Of a stretch of DNA of 50,651 nucleotides, positions 36,113 to 44,739 are shown one piece after another. This stretch comes from Planctomycetaceae bacterium (GTDB lineage Bacteria; Planctomycetota; Planctomycetia; Pirellulales; Pirellulaceae). The position numbers and the translations under genes are program-made. Under the pieces are notes generated by a model. It was not told where the DNA came from and ran no database searches. It worked only from the letters and a program-made list of their open reading frames with translations. The stretch is from assembly GCA_002862205.1 (NCBI GenBank), contig PKCN01000398.1:1-50651 (forward strand). The letters run 5' to 3'. Every line of letters begins with the position of its first letter. The first letter of the stretch is position 1.

Positions 36113-36457
36113 TTGTCTTGAAACCAAGTCGGGGAATCGGAATCCGGAAGGTTTGATAGCAAACCGTTGGCGGTAGCATCATCGCGACCAGCGACTGCTA
36201 GTTTTAACGTTGAAAGATAGATTTTGCAGTGCCCTCTGAATTTCCACCCCAAAAAAAGCGAGGGAGGTCAAAAAACCGCGTTCCCGCGCGCAAGCAAGCG
36301 TTCCTATCGTAGAAAATCCAGCTTTTTCAGCCCCCCCATCGCTGGGCTGTTCACCATTGATGTGGCACATCGACCGGCAAAACGGTCTGGCAGCCTGCGA
36401 ATCGAGCTGTTTAGACTCCGGATTGAAACAGACCACTCCGCGCGAAGGATCGCAACG

Positions 36458-37513
36458 ATGTCGAAGAATGCTGCGCCCCGCATCCTCATTTGCCGAATGA
36501 GTTCACTTGGGGACACCGTTCAGACGATGCCGATTGCTTGTGCTCTGCGCGAAGCCTTTCCCAGCTCTCATCTGGCCTGGGTCGTTGAAAAGAGCTGCTC
36601 ATCGATCATTCGTGAGCACCCTGCATTGAGCACCGTGATTCCGCTGGATACCGGTTGGTCAAAATCGCCCACAGGAATTCGCGACGCGGTTCGCATGATC
36701 AAGGCAGAAGGCTTTGATGTTCTGATTGATTGCGAAGGGACGATCTGTTCAGGCCTGCTGGGTTGGCTGACTGCGATCCCCAAGCGGATCGGGTTTACAG
36801 GTTCTCACGCGAGCGTGTTCAATCGGATGTTGACCACCGAGCGGATTGCGCCTGTTTTTGATCATCTGACCGATCGCTCGCTGGAACTGTTGATCCCGAT
36901 CGGGATCCATTCTCCCCGCGTCCGTTGGCACTTACCGATTCCAGCCAAGGCGAGGTCATGGGCAACCCGCTGGCGGCGCAATATTCCGAATCCCAAAATA
37001 GCGATGCTTGATCCTGGCGTCGCACTGATGTCCGAACACTGGGACGCCAGAAATTTTGCAAGAATCGCGTGCCACCTTCGTGACGCCTATCAATACCGAT
37101 GCATCATCTGTTGGAGTAGCAACGCGGAACGCGAGTTTGCAAATCGAATTGTCGAGCACTCGCGCGGCTCGGCAAGTTTGGCGCCTCATACAGATCTACA
37201 ACACCTCGCAGCTTTATTGGAATTGTCAGACCTGTTCATCAGCGGCGACACTGAGCCATTGCATGTGTCGGTCGCTCTCGGCACTCCCACGATCAACCTG
37301 CACCCAGCGGCAACTCCCAAAAACAGCCGCATGTACCGTCAACTGACGCTGCAATCCGGTGTTGTCTCTGCAATCACGGAACACCCTGGAAAGTCTGAGG
37401 GCCGTTCAACACGAAGTCGCAAGAGTGTCCCCGCCCATGCGGTCAGCTACGCACGGGTCTGCGACGCTGTGGCTGAAATAGAAACCAAGCAGCGTCTATT
37501 GCGAGCCGGTTAA
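36458..37513 (+). CDS. Glycosyltransferase family 9 (ADP-heptose:LPS heptosyltransferase-like)
   Basis: A 351-residue GT-B glycosyltransferase. RILICRMSSLGDTVQTMPIA is the family N-terminal signature. FDVLIDCEGTICSGLLGWLT and KRIGFTG follow, and the C-terminal donor site includes the SGDTEPLHVSVALGTPTINL block (usual form D-G--H-A-ALG-P). The start at 36458 (MSKNAAP) has AAGGA upstream; the open frame extends 78 codons further but is low quality. GT9 enzymes add heptose or related sugars to LPS core on the cytoplasmic side. Planctomycetes make LPS-like lipid, so this fits. No other LPS genes are adjacent. It converges on nadE with 21 bases between stops. Confidence 0.9.
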   Translation: MSKNAAPRILICRMSSLGDTVQTMPIACALREAFPSSHLAWVVEKSCSSIIREHPALSTVIPLDTGWSKSPTGIRDAVRMIKAEGFDVLIDCEGTICSGLLGWLTAIPKRIGFTGSHASVFNRMLTTERIAPVFDHLTDRSLELLIPIGIHSPRVRWHLPIPAKARSWATRWRRNIPNPKIAMLDPGVALMSEHWDARNFARIACHLRDAYQYRCIICWSSNAEREFANRIVEHSRGSASLAPHTDLQHLAALLELSDLFISGDTEPLHVSVALGTPTINLHPAATPKNSRMYRQLTLQSGVVSAITEHPGKSEGRSTRSRKSVPAHAVSYARVCDAVAEIETKQRLLRAG

Positions 37514-37534
37514 AAACTCGAACCACGGCTTGCC

Positions 37535-39535
37535 TCAAGATTCACCGCGAAACATGTCTGCATCTGCATCGCTCGGCATTCTCCAGTCGCCACGCGGCGA
37601 GAGGCTGACAGATCCAACCTTGGGCCCATCCGGGACGCAATTGCGTTTGAACTGATTGGCAAAGAAGCGGGCAAGAAACTTATCGAGAGTCGCCTCAATG
37701 ATCTGGGCAGGGTAGGACTGTGTGAAGCTTGCATGTTGGGCCAGATACAGGATTTTCTCTTTACTGAATCCGTTCCGCACGAAGTGAAATAGAAAGAAGT
37801 CATGCAATTCATAGTCCCCGATTTCTGCCTCAGTGCTCTGCTGAATGGAGCCGTCAGCCGCAGGCGGCAGCAACTCGGGTGAAATGGGCGTATCGGCGAC
37901 GCGATCCAAAAGGTCTTTCAATTTGCCACCGAAATCGTGTTCGGCAGCATACCGCACCAAAAACCTGACCAACGTCTTGGGAATGGATGTATTCACGTTG
38001 TACATGGAAATATGATCGGCGTTGTAGGTGCACCAGCCCAACGCCTGCTCACTCATATCGCCCGTCCCCAGCACAAAACCACGACTCATCAGCAGCATGG
38101 TACGAACACGGGCCTGAACATTTTCAAAGGTGAGATCGGCTGTTCCCACTGGCACTTCAACCAGCTGTTTCTGCAATGCCTCGACGGTGGTTTGCGGATC
38201 GATTTCAACCCCGAGCGGTTGGTGGCCCAGGGAACGAAAGGTATCCAGGCACAAGGCACGGATATCAATGCATTCGCCTGTGATCCCAGTTGCCGCGATC
38301 AACTGGTCGGCACTTTGTCGCGTATGCTCGGTGGTTCCAAATCCCGGCATGGTCACGCCATGAACATCAGCCCTCGATCTGCCCACAACGTCACAGGCTC
38401 GAATCGCAACCAGCAAGGCCAAAGTGCTGTCGAGTCCCCCGGAAACGCCAATCGACAGGGTTGTGTCTGCGGGCAGTCGTGACAATCGCTTGACCAGCCC
38501 CGCGATCTGGATTGCAAAAATCTCGCTGCACCGGTCCGCAAGTTCCTGTTCACCCGACGGCACGAACGGCTGGCCATCCACGATGCGTTTGAGTTCAGGA
38601 CGGGTCGTTGCAGTGGGCTTGGATGCCGATTCACAATTGACGGTTCGGAATTCATGCTGGATTGTTCGCGCATCATCGAACGAGCCTGTCACGCGACGGT
38701 CGTGGTCCAGCCGCTGCAAATCGACATCTCTAGTGACGACCATCGAGGGCACGACCACCGGCTCGACACCATCGCCAATCCGGCGTGACTCACCGAGGAC
38801 CACACCGTTTTCGGCAATCATGCAATGCCCACCGAACACAAGATCGGAAGTCGACTCCCCAGGGCCAGCCGATGAATAGGCATACGCAGCCAAACATCGA
38901 CCTGATTGACTCCGCACAAGGTCGCGTCGCCAAGCCGCCTTGCCAATGGTCTCATTACTGGCCGACAGATTCAAAAGGACATTGGCACCTGCCAGCGAAG
39001 CATGGCTGCTGGGAGGGATTGGCATCCATAAATCTTCGCAGATCTCAATCCCAATGGTCGCTTGCCCACGCGAGAACAGAATGTCAGTTCCAAATGGGAC
39101 ATTCTGGCCCAGCACTTTGAGCATTTTTGGATCAGCCGCTGAAGCCGCGCGAAAATGGCGTTGCTCATAAAACTCGCGGTAATTGGGAAGATAGCTTTTC
39201 GGAACAATCCCGTGAATCGAACCATCAGCGACCAAAACCGCGCAATTCATCAACGCAGTTTGCACCGTCAGCGGCAGACCCACGACCACCATGGCTCCGT
39301 GACCGGCACTATGATCAGCGATCTGTTCCAGGGCGGCCAGACAACCACTCAACAGGCTGTCGGTCGCAAACAAGTCTCCGCAGGTGTATCCCGACAGCCC
39401 CAGCTCGGGAAGCACGATGAGGTCAGCATCCGTGCCATCAATCATCCCCACCGACGCCTTCGCGTTAGCCATCGGGTTGGCGACTGACAAGGCTGGCGCT
39501 GCGGCCGTGATTCGAAATATGCCGTGGTCGTACAC
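37535..39535 (-). CDS. nadE: Glutamine-dependent NAD+ synthetase
   Basis: A 666-residue two-domain enzyme making NAD+ from deamido-NAD+ with glutamine as amide donor. The N-terminal nitrilase-type glutaminase has the triad Glu44 (LPELGLSG), Lys113 (PKSYLPNY) and Cys166 (IEICEDLW). The C-terminal synthetase has the ATP P-loop SGGLDS (365-370) and the TGDMSEQALGWCTYNADHISMYN block. The start is GTG at 39533-39535. It is a full-length, mycobacterial-type NadE; in this form no separate ammonia source is needed. It is divergent from the DUF2461 gene across a repeat-rich spacer that must contain its promoter. Confidence 0.96.
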   Translation of the reverse strand: MYDHGIFRITAAAPALSVANPMANAKASVGMIDGTDADLIVLPELGLSGYTCGDLFATDSLLSGCLAALEQIADHSAGHGAMVVVGLPLTVQTALMNCAVLVADGSIHGIVPKSYLPNYREFYEQRHFRAASAADPKMLKVLGQNVPFGTDILFSRGQATIGIEICEDLWMPIPPSSHASLAGANVLLNLSASNETIGKAAWRRDLVRSQSGRCLAAYAYSSAGPGESTSDLVFGGHCMIAENGVVLGESRRIGDGVEPVVVPSMVVTRDVDLQRLDHDRRVTGSFDDARTIQHEFRTVNCESASKPTATTRPELKRIVDGQPFVPSGEQELADRCSEIFAIQIAGLVKRLSRLPADTTLSIGVSGGLDSTLALLVAIRACDVVGRSRADVHGVTMPGFGTTEHTRQSADQLIAATGITGECIDIRALCLDTFRSLGHQPLGVEIDPQTTVEALQKQLVEVPVGTADLTFENVQARVRTMLLMSRGFVLGTGDMSEQALGWCTYNADHISMYNVNTSIPKTLVRFLVRYAAEHDFGGKLKDLLDRVADTPISPELLPPAADGSIQQSTEAEIGDYELHDFFLFHFVRNGFSKEKILYLAQHASFTQSYPAQIIEATLDKFLARFFANQFKRNCVPDGPKVGSVSLSPRGDWRMPSDADADMFRGES

Positions 39536-39626
39536 TGGAGCGTGAGATCTGTTGAAAAGAAAAAAATACGTGCCAATCTAAATACTTGCCGGCAGTTGCA
39601 GCCAGCCAAAAGGAACGAGCCACCGA

Positions 39627-39728
39627 GCCGTTACTGTCTGAATGCCGTTACTGTCTGAAAGCCGTTGCTGTCTGAATGCCGTTGCTGTCTGAATGCCGTT
39701 GCTGCCTGAAAGCCGTTGCTGCGTGTAA
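39627..39728. repeat. Short tandem array, 17-bp unit x6
   Basis: Unit GCCGTTGCTGTCTGAAT. Copies at 39627, 39644, 39661, 39678, 39695 and 39712 differ at a few positions (TTACTG versus TTGCTG; GAAT versus GAAA), with the last one diverged at its end. This is the longest array in the window. Confidence 0.95.
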
Positions 39729-39743
39729 AAAGGTACCTGACAA

Positions 39744-39795
39744 CAGTGCTTGAAATCAGTGCTTGAAATCAGTGCTTGAAATCAGTGCTTGAAAT
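39744..39795. repeat. Short tandem array, 13-bp unit x4
   Basis: Four perfect copies of CAGTGCTTGAAAT, followed by a broken CAGCGTGCCC. It lies 16 bases after the 17-bp array. Confidence 0.97.
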
Positions 39796-39855
39796 CAGCG
39801 TGCCCACGTCACTGCCCGCCATGGGACGAGCATTTCGAGGTGCCTACCACCAACC

Positions 39856-39912
39856 TGTCCTGCACCTTGCCTCTTGTCCTGCACCTTGCCTCTTGTCCTG
39901 CACCTTGACTCT
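39856..39912. repeat. Short tandem array, 19-bp unit x3
   Basis: TGTCCTGCACCTTGCCTCT occurs twice perfectly, then once with one change (ACTCT for CCTCT), followed by a decayed TGCCGTGCCCT. Confidence 0.95.
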
Positions 39913-40104
39913 TGCCGTGCCCTCAGACTGTTGTTGGACCTCTAGTATAACCACGTCAGCTCAAATTGACTGCACTCACACCCCCATCAAGATGTTTCCA
40001 CCTCGGATCTTGCTTTTTTCATCCCCCGATTTGGTAGCCTTGCTGGCGGTCAGGCGGATATTCGATACAGCCGCCCCAGCCCCTTCACCGTTGCCAGAAC
40101 CCGC

Positions 40105-40785
40105 ATGTCACCAATCACTCCTGCCCTGTTTGAATTTCTCACCGAGTTGTCAGAAAACAATCGACGCGAGTGGTTCAATCTGCACAAGAGCCGGTATCAC
40201 GCGGATGTCCTTGATCCAGCCGTGGAATTGGTAAGCCAGCTGGTCAAACCGCTGGAAAGACTTGCACCGATGCTGGTCGCTTCACCCAAGCGTCATGGAG
40301 GCTCTGTGATGCGAATTTACAAGGACACACGTTTTTCCAAGGATAAAACACCCTATAAAACCAGCGTCGGGATTTCCTTACGTCATGAGGCAGACGGAAC
40401 GATCCATGCGCCTGGCATTTATCTTCATTTGAATCCGGACGAGTCATTTCTGGGGGTAGGCTGCTGGCGTCCCGAGAGAACAGCCCTCGCCGCGATCCGT
40501 GCTTCGATCGTTGAACAACCCCAGTCGTGGAAACGGGCGATCGCATCAAAGCGTTTCTGCGCTCATTACGAACTTTCGGGTGATTCTCTGAAAACAGCCC
40601 CGCGGGGGATTGCTCGCGACCATCCCTTGATTCAGGATTTGCGGCGAATCGATTTCATTGGTGTTTCGCCACTGAAACCTTCCGAGATCTGCGCGGCAGA
40701 ATTCATCTCTCAGTTGGAAATCCAAATCAAAGCCGCCAGACCAATGATGACCTTCCTGTGCGATGCCTTGAATGTGCCTTACTGA
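40105..40785 (+). CDS. DUF2461 domain protein (TIGR02453 family)
   Basis: A 226-residue cytosolic protein of a widespread family with no known function. The typical blocks are LFEFLTELSENNRREWFNLHK (family start L-FL-L--NN-R-WF----), MRIYKDTRFSKDKTPYKT, the GIYLHLNPDESFLGVGCWRPE segment and PRGIARDHPLIQDLR near the C-terminus. Length matches the family (about 220-230). The ATG at 40105 fits the family start. It is a single-gene unit. Its stop codon lies in the first copy of a 16-bp duplication. Confidence 0.9.
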   Translation: MSPITPALFEFLTELSENNRREWFNLHKSRYHADVLDPAVELVSQLVKPLERLAPMLVASPKRHGGSVMRIYKDTRFSKDKTPYKTSVGISLRHEADGTIHAPGIYLHLNPDESFLGVGCWRPERTALAAIRASIVEQPQSWKRAIASKRFCAHYELSGDSLKTAPRGIARDHPLIQDLRRIDFIGVSPLKPSEICAAEFISQLEIQIKAARPMMTFLCDALNVPY

Positions 40786-40814
40786 AGCAGCGGACGATTG
40801 AAGCAGCAAGGTTG
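40783..40814. repeat. 16-bp direct repeat x2 that includes the DUF2461 stop codon
   Basis: TGAAGCAGCGGACGAT followed by TGAAGCAGCAAGGTTG. The first copy starts with the stop codon TGA of the DUF2461 gene, so the duplication begins exactly at the gene end. Confidence 0.6.
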
Positions 40815-40931
40815 CACATCAGGGCAGCAGAACGCGGCTTGAACCATGAGTGCACGAAGGGCATTTCCAGCCTCCGAACATGGAACAACACCGACTCTGG
40901 AACGTGGCTTGTGCCGCTCGCTCGTTGAATC

Positions 40932-41876
40932 CTAGATCGCGTCCTCAGCACTCAATCGGCTCGCGCGCGGCGGCAGCATTTCATCGAGTTGCTTGAGACG
41001 AGCGGGCATTGGCTCAGTGCTATCAGTTTGGTTTATCCACCAGTGCGAGAGCGTATCGGCAATTTCTGCATCACCAAAGTGCCACAACTCCATCGCTTCG
41101 CTGACAGGCAGTTTCTCGGCTCGCACCAGTTCGAGTTCCCGACCTGCATTGAGCACAAGAGGAACGGACACCAGCGACCACGGCAGCATCAATCGCAGGT
41201 CGTTTGAGGTTTCCCGTGCGTAGGAGTCGATTGCCATGCTGGTCACAAGCCACGCTACTCTCAACACCTCGGGCACACCGGGTTGAACATCGGTCAACAT
41301 TGCTTCGAGCCAAAGTCTTGAGCTGGCAGCATCGTACCCACCATCTCCACCTCGCATGGGCTGCACCATGAGTGCAGTCACATGGGGCGTCCACCACTCA
41401 TCAGGCGGACTGTCTCTCCAAATCTGTTTACCGACCTGATTGAGCAATCCGGGTCCAACAGTTTCCCAACGTTCTTTGAGTGGTCGTGCTCGCAATTCGA
41501 GTTGTTCCGAGAGTTTGGGATACCGACTTAGAAATGCAAGTCTCGCATCCCGCAAGCGGTTCACGATCGCCTTGGTGGTCTGCTCAACCTGCATTTCATT
41601 TTCACCCGCGGAGAGCAAGGCAATTCCGCAAGCGTTTTCCATCGACACATTTGACATGATTTGCAGCAGATACTGTTTCCAGAACTGGCTCACATCGACC
41701 CCAGACGCAAACAGTCGATTGTTCACCTCGGTGACTGGCTGAACCAGCAGTTGTTCTGTTTTCCTGTCGTTGCACTGCGTGCGAGTCGCCACCACGTAGG
41801 CGGCATGCGCGGCACTCAACTCAGGATGCGGAACCCATTCGATTGTCGTTCTACCGGCCAAGGTGTTAGCCCTCAC
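40932..41876 (-). CDS. Hypothetical protein overlapping aroH
   Basis: About 314 residues starting at GTG 41874-41876; its first 11 bases overlap the end of aroH (GTGAGGGCTAA), so it is probably translated by coupling. I do not recognise a domain. Visible features are a mostly alpha-helical, soluble sequence, Trp-rich stretches (DEWWTPHV; SHWWINQTD), an Arg-rich helix (TTKAIVNRLRDARLAFLSRYP) and no signal peptide or clear membrane helix. The frame extends upstream into aroH by 19 codons but those would be antagonistic to aroH's own frame. Context ties it to chorismate mutase, but no function can be given. Confidence 0.7.
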   Translation of the reverse strand: MRANTLAGRTTIEWVPHPELSAAHAAYVVATRTQCNDRKTEQLLVQPVTEVNNRLFASGVDVSQFWKQYLLQIMSNVSMENACGIALLSAGENEMQVEQTTKAIVNRLRDARLAFLSRYPKLSEQLELRARPLKERWETVGPGLLNQVGKQIWRDSPPDEWWTPHVTALMVQPMRGGDGGYDAASSRLWLEAMLTDVQPGVPEVLRVAWLVTSMAIDSYARETSNDLRLMLPWSLVSVPLVLNAGRELELVRAEKLPVSEAMELWHFGDAEIADTLSHWWINQTDSTEPMPARLKQLDEMLPPRASRLSAEDAI

Positions 41877-42291
41877 ACATGTGATCGTTGATCCAATTTT
41901 CCAGTTCTTCAAAATCAACTGGCGGTAAAACATTCAGATCGGGCCGCAGTTTCTTGGCCTCATGCAAATAAATGTGCTGAATATCAGACTGCCCCTTGTC
42001 AGTATTCCAATGCAGCATCATTCGGATGCAGAGCGGCAATGAATCAGGGACCGACAATTCGTAAGCACACAGCAGCGGAACCTCGAGCCACCCCAATTGC
42101 CGTGCAGCCAAAGCGGGAAACTCTGCGGTCAAATCACGGGTTACCGTGAATACCACACTGGCAACATCCGATGCTTCAATTTCGTTGCGTCGGATCATCA
42201 AAGCCAGCATCTGCCGCGTCGCGCGCAAAATCTGGTCGCGATCGTCAGCCTCGACAGTTGTCGCGCCACGCACTCCACGGCAAACGGTCAT
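41866..42291 (-). CDS. aroH: Chorismate mutase, AroH class
   Basis: A 141-residue monofunctional chorismate mutase that makes prephenate for Phe/Tyr synthesis. It is the trimeric AroH (Bacillus) type: MTVCRGVRGATTVEADDRDQIL matches the N-terminal active-site strand (Arg at the R7 position of the Bacillus enzyme), VPLLCAYELSVPDSLPLCIRMM holds the Arg90-equivalent, and IYLHEAKKLRPDL the Tyr108/Arg116 region. The start at ATG 42289-42291 is chosen because the family begins there; the frame is open for 28 more codons. It overlaps the hypothetical gene downstream. Confidence 0.95.
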   Translation of the reverse strand: MTVCRGVRGATTVEADDRDQILRATRQMLALMIRRNEIEASDVASVVFTVTRDLTAEFPALAARQLGWLEVPLLCAYELSVPDSLPLCIRMMLHWNTDKGQSDIQHIYLHEAKKLRPDLNVLPPVDFEELENWINDHMCEG

Positions 42292-42453
42292 TCCCTGCTC
42301 ACTAAAAATTGAATAAAACGGATTCGTGGACGACGACCCGGCGTCCACCCTGCAAACCGAATCATGGTAAAGCAACTATAGATCCACATCGTGGAAGCCG
42401 ATACTCGGGTCAGTTCCCAAAATACGCAACCCGTCTTCGCTGAGAATCGCCAG

Positions 42454-42708
42454 ATGCCCCCCGAACGCAGCAGCCACCAGGAAAAGATTATCAAAAATTA
42501 CTATCGCAATCGAGATGCGATAGGACTGCAGAAGGCCCAGGAGGCAATCACCGAACTCTATCTCAGTGAGGGGAAAAAGCGGGTCACCATTTGGAAACGA
42601 CTTGCCAGCCACTTGGAAAAAGTCGGTTTGCCCGCTGACCAAATCGAGCATTTACGTCAGCAGGATGACCCCGAACTGGTCGCCAATATCCTCAAGAAAT
42701 TTGTCTGA
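42454..42708 (+). CDS. Small conserved hypothetical protein
   Basis: An 84-residue soluble protein starting at ATG 42454 (MPPERSSHQEKIIKNYYRNR). It is strongly helical and charged, with a block ELYLSEGKKR--IWKRLASHL and an end DDPELVANILKKFV. From memory this looks like a family of short planctomycete proteins without assigned function. Upstream ATG 42391 would add 21 less convincing residues. It is divergent from aroH. The codon pattern looks like the surrounding genes, so it is likely real. Confidence 0.7.
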   Translation: MPPERSSHQEKIIKNYYRNRDAIGLQKAQEAITELYLSEGKKRVTIWKRLASHLEKVGLPADQIEHLRQQDDPELVANILKKFV

Positions 42709-42814
42709 TAATTGAGCAACGTCCGCCCACAAGCGATGCCTCAAGCTCATGGGGCGTTACGGCTGCCCTCTCACCCGCGATGCAACACAACGTTGAGTCG
42801 CGTTGGACAGCAAA

Positions 42815-42839
42815 CCTCCCAGTTTTTCCACGTGGGAGG
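42815..42839 (+). terminator. Stem-loop downstream of the small hypothetical gene
   Basis: CCTCCCA pairs perfectly with TGGGAGG across an 11-base loop (GTTTTTCCACG), 106 bases after the stop. No T-tract follows on the plus strand; it is terminator-like but unproven. Confidence 0.3.
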
Positions 42840-42882
42840 AAACAAGACCTCAGCCAGAAGGTTTAATTTCCAAGAAAACCCC

Positions 42883-42977
42883 GCTTTCGGGCGAGAATCG
42901 AGCTTTCGGGCGAGAATCGAGCTTTCGGGTGAGAATCGAGCTTTCGGGTGAGAATCGAGCTTTCAGGCGAGAATCGA
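42883..42977. repeat. Short tandem array, 19-bp unit x5
   Basis: Unit GCTTTCGGGCGAGAATCGA. Copies 1-2 are identical, 3-4 share one C-to-T change and copy 5 carries G-to-A. It lies in the 716-bp spacer between the small hypothetical and floA. The overlapping frames on both strands that spell the repeat are not considered genes. The rest of this spacer (42978-43424) holds nothing I can identify. Confidence 0.95.
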
Positions 42978-43424
42978 GGTTGGGGTACTGGCACTGCGGC
43001 ATTAGGCATCACAAACGGAACGGTCAGCGAACAGAGCCCATGTCGCTCGGCAGTCCCGCAATGGCTCGAATGACCAACGCCGCTTTCATCGAATTGCCTG
43101 TGTTTTTGAATAGAAATGGCGATTCCACGGTCGTCGAAGGCCCCGGCGATTTGGACTGCTGACGATCTGTCTTGGCCTTCGGCACGAGCCAACCGATTGA
43201 GAGCCAGCCGTGCCTCTGCCGAGGCCAAAATCGAGCCCAACCCCATTCCGATGACCACATTCGGCCCCAAATTGTGTTGCCAGCAGACGCTAGAAACGAT
43301 CTCAGATGGGCGTCAGGGGCGTCCATTGTTCCCCCCCGCTTAACGGCCAGCCTTGCAGCAGCCGTCAGCACCCTTATCATTTGGGGCAAGGACTCCGGCA
43401 CGTGTGTATTTCAAAGGCCCCCCA

Positions 43425-44480
43425 ATGACATTGTTCTTCGGTGATTTCGCCAACCAGACAAGCTTGCTTGGGGCATCAATGTCCTCTGCAATTCTGACGC
43501 CCCCAGGGGCCCTGCTTTTAGGTCAGGACACTTCGATCGCCACCACCCTTCTCTACGGCGTGCTAGGTGTATGCGGTCTTCTGGCACTCATGGTTCTATT
43601 TTTTGTTGCCCGCTACTGGAAACTGTGGTTTCAGGCATACATGTCGGCGGCGGACATTCAGCTGCACAGTTTGATTCGCATGCATTTCACCAAAGTCAAT
43701 CCAAACGTGGTTGTGCAAGCCAAAGTGATGTCGGCCCAGGCAGAGCTCGACACCAACCGTGACACGGGTATCAGCACACGTCGCTTGGAAGCACATTATC
43801 TGGCCGGCGGCAACGTGATGAATGTGATTCACGCAATCATTGCGGCCCACCGTGCAGAGATCCCTTTGGATTTTGATCAGGCCGCAGCGATTGACCTTGC
43901 CGGACGCGACGTTCTGGATGCCGTTCAGACGAGTGTCTACCCCAAGGTGATCGATTGTCCGGACCCGAGCCGCAGTGGAAAGACAACCTTGAGCGCTATC
44001 ACCAAAAACGGAATCGAGCTTCGCGTTCGTGCACGAGTGACGGTTCGGACCAATATCGCTCAGCTGATTGGTGGTGCAACCGAAGACACCATCATTGCTC
44101 GCGTAGGCGAAGCAATCATCAGTTCGATCGGATCAGCGGAAACCCATTTCCACGTTCTCGAGAATCCCGACATGATCACCCGGGTGGTGTTGTCGCGTGG
44201 ATTGGATGCCCAAACGGCTTTTGAAATTGTGTCGATCGACATCGCTGACATTGACGTTGGCGAGAACATCGGTGCTCGGCTGCAAACTGACCAAGCAGAA
44301 GCTGACACGCGAGTAGCTCGAGCTCAGGCTGAACGAAGGCGTGCCGAGGCGATTGCTGAGGAGCAGCAGATGAAGGCAAGAGTTACCGAAAATCGCTCTC
44401 AATTTGTTCTTGCTGAGGCCGAGGTTCCCCGAGCCATGGCCGAAGCGTTCAAAGCCGGCCGCATCAACACCGGTTCGTAA
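43425..44480 (+). CDS. floA: Flotillin-like protein FloA
   Basis: About 351 residues. A bacterial flotillin of functional membrane microdomains. One N-terminal membrane segment ([25 protein letters not shown]) precedes the SPFH region with the family blocks [71 protein letters not shown] and [19 protein letters not shown]. The C-terminal helix is Ala/Glu/Arg-rich (coiled coil), and the terminal part is close to [16 protein letters not shown]. Starts at 43425 (MTLFFGDF) or 43479 (MSSAILTP) are possible. An nfeD gene, the usual partner, is not adjacent here. Confidence 0.95.
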   Translation: MTLFFGDFANQTSLLGASMSSAILTPPGALLLGQDTSIATTLLYGVLGVCGLLALMVLFFVARYWKLWFQAYMSAADIQLHSLIRMHFTKVNPNVVVQAKVMSAQAELDTNRDTGISTRRLEAHYLAGGNVMNVIHAIIAAHRAEIPLDFDQAAAIDLAGRDVLDAVQTSVYPKVIDCPDPSRSGKTTLSAITKNGIELRVRARVTVRTNIAQLIGGATEDTIIARVGEAIISSIGSAETHFHVLENPDMITRVVLSRGLDAQTAFEIVSIDIADIDVGENIGARLQTDQAEADTRVARAQAERRRAEAIAEEQQMKARVTENRSQFVLAEAEVPRAMAEAFKAGRINTGS

Positions 44481-44510
44481 TTCGTACAACCGTGGTTCGT
44501 ACAACCGTGG
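44481..44510. repeat. 15-bp direct repeat x2 immediately after floA
   Basis: TTCGTACAACCGTGG is repeated exactly at 44481 and 44496, starting at the base after the floA stop. The last codons of floA (GGTTCGTAA) already contain the first bases of the unit. The rest of the 259-bp spacer shows no gene. Confidence 0.8.
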
Positions 44511-44739
44511 CTGGTCAGTTGCGGTGTGCTGGGTTTTTCGCACGCTGCCTGGTGACCCTTTCTGCCTGATGAGATACGGGCCCCGATGAGACACCGGTGT
44601 TCACCGTTCGGGCCACACACATGTCTTTTGTGTTGGCTGAACCGATCTGCCAGCTCACTGAGTCACATTGACTGTCGATCGATGGTTGACCGTTTCCCCA
44701 GCGATCCATTTGGATCGTCCATTTGCAGAACATTGACAC

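Larger units (their letters stand above)
39536..40104. other. 569-bp divergent spacer with three different tandem arrays
   Basis: Between nadE (minus) and DUF2461 (plus). It holds arrays at 39627-39728, 39744-39795 and 39856-39912, i.e. about 210 of 569 bases are tandem repeats. Promoters for both genes should flank or lie within them. No reading frame here looks like a gene. Confidence 0.6.

Noticed and set aside
39627-39912. CRISPR array
   Set aside because: Units are directly adjacent without spacers, have unrelated sequences between arrays, and no cas genes are present.
42803-43401. Overlapping frames on both strands before floA
   Set aside because: They translate the 19-bp array or lie antisense to each other, with no coding signature. 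A decayed gene cannot be excluded but is not supported.
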